Program-made: the position numbers and the translations under genes
Assembly (NCBI GenBank): GCA_902765035.1
Contig: CACWYF010000004.1
Location: 1 to 16,997, forward strand
From: an uncultured Eubacteriales bacterium
GTDB lineage: Bacteria; Bacillota; Clostridia; Peptostreptococcales; Anaerovoracaceae
DNA: 16,997 nucleotides
Direction: 5' to 3'
Part shown: positions 14,905 to 16,997 of the stretch, in pieces
Position numbering within the stretch: position 1 is the first letter of the stretch
Layout: each line of letters begins with the position of its first letter
Notes under the pieces: generated by a model
Told to the model about the DNA's origin: nothing
Database searches by the model: none
Seen by the model: the letters and a program-made list of their open reading frames with translations, nothing else

Positions 14905-16485
14905 TTACTGCACCGCTGCCCACAGCGGCTGGCCGAACTGCGTGATCAAAGCCATCAGCACGATGAAGACCACGGCGTACACTGCCGCTTTCTTCATGAG
15001 CTCGGACTCTTTGCCCGAGAGGTCGCAGGCGGCGGAGCCGATGGCGATCGACTGCGGCGCGAACATCTTGCCGGCGGACACGCCGACGGAGTTCGCGGCC
15101 ACCATCCACTCGGGCGACGCCCCGATGTTTATAGCGGCGGTCTTCTGGATGGAGCCGAACAGGGCGCCGGTGCTCGTGCCGGAGCCGGTGACGAACGCCC
15201 CGATGGCGCCGATGAGCGGCGCGACGAAGGGGAAGTACTGCCCGAGGGTCTCGACGAAGAACTCGGCGATGGTGTTCGTCATGCCGGAGTAAGACATGAG
15301 CTTGGCGCAGGCGAGGACGCCCATCATCGTGATGATGGTCTTGGACATCTGTTTCACCGTTGCGCCGAGGACCTTAAAGAAGTCCTTCACGGACACCTTC
15401 TGCACGAGCGCGCCGAGGATGCCGGCGAGGAACACGAGGACGCCCGGTGTGTTGAGCCATTTGATGGTGTAGTACACCGGCTCCGCGTCCGGGTTCCGGT
15501 AAATGTGGAACGCGGTCTTGATGCTGCCGAGGGGCTCACCGATGGCGGGGATGCTCACGAGCAGCAGGATGACGAGGATAAACAGGAACGGGGACCAGGC
15601 GATGAACGCGTTCTTCAGGCCGGTGTCCGTCGAGGACACGTCTTCATACCCGTCGTCCTTCGGCTTCTTCGCGCCCATGACGTACTCGTCCGGTGTCTCC
15701 TTTCGTTTGTTCTGCCACATGCCGAAGGCGAAGGAGCAGACCAGTGAGACGACCGCGCCCACGATGACCGGCAGCGTCGGCCCCATGAATTTTGCGGCGA
15801 TGTACTCCGGAACAAGGAACGACACGCCGGAGACCAGGGTGAAGGGCACCATGCCCCTGAGGCCTTTGAGTCCGCCGCCCGCGATCGTAACGATGACGAA
15901 CGGGCAGATGATCATGAAGACCGCGGCCTGGAGGATCTGCGCGTGGGACACCATGGTAGCGTCCAGCGACGTGAGGTCCGAGACCATCTGGGTCGGGACG
16001 CCGACCGCGCCGAACATGGTCGTGTAGGAGTCCGCCACGAGGCACATGAGGATGGCCTCGACCGGGTTGAAGCCGAGGGCGAACATCATGGAGGCGGGGA
16101 TGGCGATGGCGGTGCCGTAGCCGGCCATGCCCTCCATGAACCCGCCGAAACACCAGGCGATGAGGATAGCCAGTACGCGACGGTCGTTGGACACGGACGT
16201 GAGCTGTGCCTTGATGACGTCCATCGCCCCGGTGTGTACCGTCATGTTGTACACGAAGATGGCGGCGATGATGACAAGGACGATGGGCCACAGCGCCATG
16301 ACGACGCCCTCGGCTACCGAAGTCGTGGCGGACAGGAAACTCGCGTGCCAGAAGACCATGGCCTCCACGAAGGCGATGACCATGGCGGACAGCGCCGCGG
16401 TCCAGGCCTGCATCTTGATGACGCTCATCGCCACAATGAGCCACAGGATGGGCAGCAGGGCGAGCACAAAGTAGCCAAACAGCAT
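14905..16485 (-). CDS. lctP: L-lactate permease (LctP/LldP family)
   Basis: This 526-residue integral membrane protein has 12 or more hydrophobic segments. The family imports lactate, and often glycolate, with protons. Family marks include CFGGFMEGMAGYGTAIAIP near residues 112-130, GSGTSTGALFGSIQ near 434-447 and SAGKMFAPQSIAIGSAA near 469-485. A hydrophilic, charged loop in the middle (KRKETPDEY then KKPKDDGYED) is likely cytoplasmic. The ATG at 16485 follows an AGGAGGT site about nine bases upstream on the - strand. No lactate dehydrogenase or lactate-utilisation gene lies next to it in the window. Base and codon use is as GC-rich as in thiD-tenA and unlike the rest. Confidence 0.95.
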   Translation of the reverse strand: MLFGYFVLALLPILWLIVAMSVIKMQAWTAALSAMVIAFVEAMVFWHASFLSATTSVAEGVVMALWPIVLVIIAAIFVYNMTVHTGAMDVIKAQLTSVSNDRRVLAILIAWCFGGFMEGMAGYGTAIAIPASMMFALGFNPVEAILMCLVADSYTTMFGAVGVPTQMVSDLTSLDATMVSHAQILQAAVFMIICPFVIVTIAGGGLKGLRGMVPFTLVSGVSFLVPEYIAAKFMGPTLPVIVGAVVSLVCSFAFGMWQNKRKETPDEYVMGAKKPKDDGYEDVSSTDTGLKNAFIAWSPFLFILVILLLVSIPAIGEPLGSIKTAFHIYRNPDAEPVYYTIKWLNTPGVLVFLAGILGALVQKVSVKDFFKVLGATVKQMSKTIITMMGVLACAKLMSYSGMTNTIAEFFVETLGQYFPFVAPLIGAIGAFVTGSGTSTGALFGSIQKTAAINIGASPEWMVAANSVGVSAGKMFAPQSIAIGSAACDLSGKESELMKKAAVYAVVFIVLMALITQFGQPLWAAVQ

Positions 16486-16535
16486 GGGGAGAGACCTCCT
16501 CTCGTGAACTCTCGCAAGGTTATGTTTATGTTCTC

Positions 16536-16541
16536 ATTATA
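16536..16541 (-). promoter_or_regulatory. Probable -10 box of the lctP promoter
   Basis: The - strand reads TATAAT, about 50 bases before the lctP start codon. No convincing -35 is present at 16-18 bases, so an activator or a weaker promoter is possible. Confidence 0.45.
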
Positions 16542-16659
16542 TAAGAATGCGGCGATGTACGCCACAATGTCTGCCACGCAATTTGTCACGGGAAAAAAGT
16601 TGTGTGCCAATTTCGAAAAACTCCTTGACTTCGAGTTAGCCATGGGTTACTATATACGC

Positions 16660-16834
16660 AGTTAGCACGGACTAACCACCAGTGTTAGCGATCACCACCC
16701 GATTATGGTAACCTCCCAATTGCCGTAATCCCTAAGAGAATCTCCTTCCCATACAGATATCTCTTTTTACAAAATCATCATAATATGCCTAACCGAAAAG
16801 CAGCCGTCCTCCCAAGCGGCTGCTTTCGGTTTCT
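16660..16834 (+). ncRNA. Possible small non-coding RNA
   Basis: A promoter-like pair, TTGACT (16624-16629) and TACTAT (16648-16653) at 18-base spacing, lies about 140 bases before a strong terminator-like hairpin (16793-16832). No open frame of note lies between. This is inference: no known RNA family was recognised and expression is unknown. Confidence 0.25.
16793..16834 (+). terminator. Orphan terminator-like hairpin
   Basis: CCGAAAAGCAGCCG (16793-16806) pairs with CGGCTGCTTTCGG (16817-16829), thirteen pairs with one bulged A, followed by TTTCTCT. The T-run favours the + strand, yet no + strand gene precedes it within 1.9 kb. Confidence 0.7.
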
Positions 16835-16900
16835 CTGCGTTTCGCCATTTCTTGACCGTCTCGCAGTCGCCGTCCCCGCCTGACGGTATTTTGAAAACGC

Positions 16901-16929
16901 TTGACCGTTCCATGTCTAACGTTTAAACT
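16901..16929 (+). promoter_or_regulatory. Promoter for the gene at the right edge
   Basis: TTGACC (16901-16906, 5 of 6) and TAAACT (16924-16929, 4 of 6) are 17 bases apart. Transcription would start near 16936, inside the palindrome described separately. Confidence 0.5.
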
Positions 16930-16932
16930 TAG

Positions 16933-16950
16933 AAAAGTAATTTTACTTTT
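16933..16950. promoter_or_regulatory. 18-base palindrome, possible operator
   Basis: AAAAGTAA (16933-16940) and TTACTTTT (16943-16950) are perfect inverted arms around TT. The dyad covers the expected transcript start of the rightmost gene, a usual place for a repressor site. Confidence 0.4.
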
Positions 16951-16982
16951 ATAAATCTTCTATTCTAGAAAGGTAGATTCCA

Positions 16983-16997
16983 ATGAGCAAAGTAGCA
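16983..16997 (+). CDS. Start of a gene cut by the window edge
   Basis: ATG at 16983 gives MSKVA before the sequence ends. A GAAAGGT site lies 8-9 bases upstream, and a promoter and palindrome precede it. Five residues are too few to name a product. Confidence 0.5.

Larger units (their letters stand above)
16486..16982. other. Intergenic stretch between lctP and the next gene
   Basis: These 497 bases contain no credible protein gene. They hold the lctP -10 box (16536-16541), a possible + strand promoter (16624-16653), four GTTAG/CTAAC arms (16635-16689), a strong hairpin with a T-rich tail (16793-16834), and a promoter with a palindrome (16901-16950) for the gene at the right edge. Base composition drops back to AT-rich values compared with lctP. 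Confidence 0.7.

Noticed and set aside
16595..16610. Sigma-54-like TGGCAC on the - strand before lctP
   Set aside because: The second element is TTTTTT rather than the TTGC core at the right distance, so it does not meet the sigma-54 pattern.
16425..16643. 72-codon - strand open frame overlapping the lctP start
   Set aside because: It overlaps a sure gene in another frame, contains the lctP promoter region, and has no strong ribosome site.
15943..16665. Long + strand open frame antisense to the lctP start
   Set aside because: Rich in His, Asp and Gly from the complement of a membrane protein; no ribosome site or domain.
1..16997. CRISPR arrays, tRNA/rRNA genes, insertion sequences, phage or defence genes
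   Set aside because: No regularly spaced repeats, cloverleaf sequences, transposase motifs or phage proteins were seen on either strand.

Overview
The window reads as chromosomal DNA of an anaerobic Bacillota (Clostridia-type) bacterium. The signs are strong AGGAGG-type ribosome binding sites, consensus vegetative promoters, a TPP riboswitch ending in an intrinsic terminator, AGA/AGG-biased arginine codons in most genes, an oxygen-sensitive class I hydro-lyase, and ArgR-like operators. The species cannot be named from the sequence. There are no rRNA or tRNA genes, CRISPR arrays, transposases or phage genes.

Region 1 (about 110-6271, + strand) is an arginine module. A perfect TTGACA-17-TATAAT promoter is overlapped and followed by ARG-box-like sites. 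It drives argG, argH, a polar amino-acid ABC transporter (lipoprotein binding protein, permease, ATPase) and a dimethylarginine dimethylaminohydrolase (DDAH) homologue, ending in a strong bidirectional terminator. DDAH makes citrulline and ArgG/ArgH turn citrulline into arginine, so the set can be read as a route from imported methylated arginine (or citrulline) to arginine.

Region 2 (6305-9466) holds a two-subunit Fe-S hydro-lyase on the - strand (L(+)-tartrate dehydratase / class I fumarase type) and, divergently, a DAACS-family symporter. The symporter lacks the usual carboxylate-binding arginines and has an altered cation-site motif.

Region 3 (9541-10838) has an EamA-type exporter and a 56-residue predicted lipoprotein or membrane peptide, each with its own signals.

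Region 4 (10887-14880, + strand) is a thiamine salvage operon: TPP riboswitch with terminator, thiM, thiE, a HAD-family phosphatase overlapping thiE by 4 bases, and a ThiD-TenA fusion.

Region 5 (14905-16997) has an LctP-type lactate permease on the - strand, then about 500 bases without a clear gene. That stretch contains an orphan + strand terminator, a cluster of GTTAG/CTAAC arms, a promoter with an 18-base palindrome, and the first five codons of a further gene.

Base and codon use changes sharply inside or just before thiD-tenA and stays GC-rich through lctP (about 13.3-16.5 kb), which suggests a different origin for that block. The most interesting points are the possible methylarginine salvage operon, the phosphatase coupled to thiE, the atypical DAACS transporter, the compositional island, and a possible small RNA near 16.7 kb.
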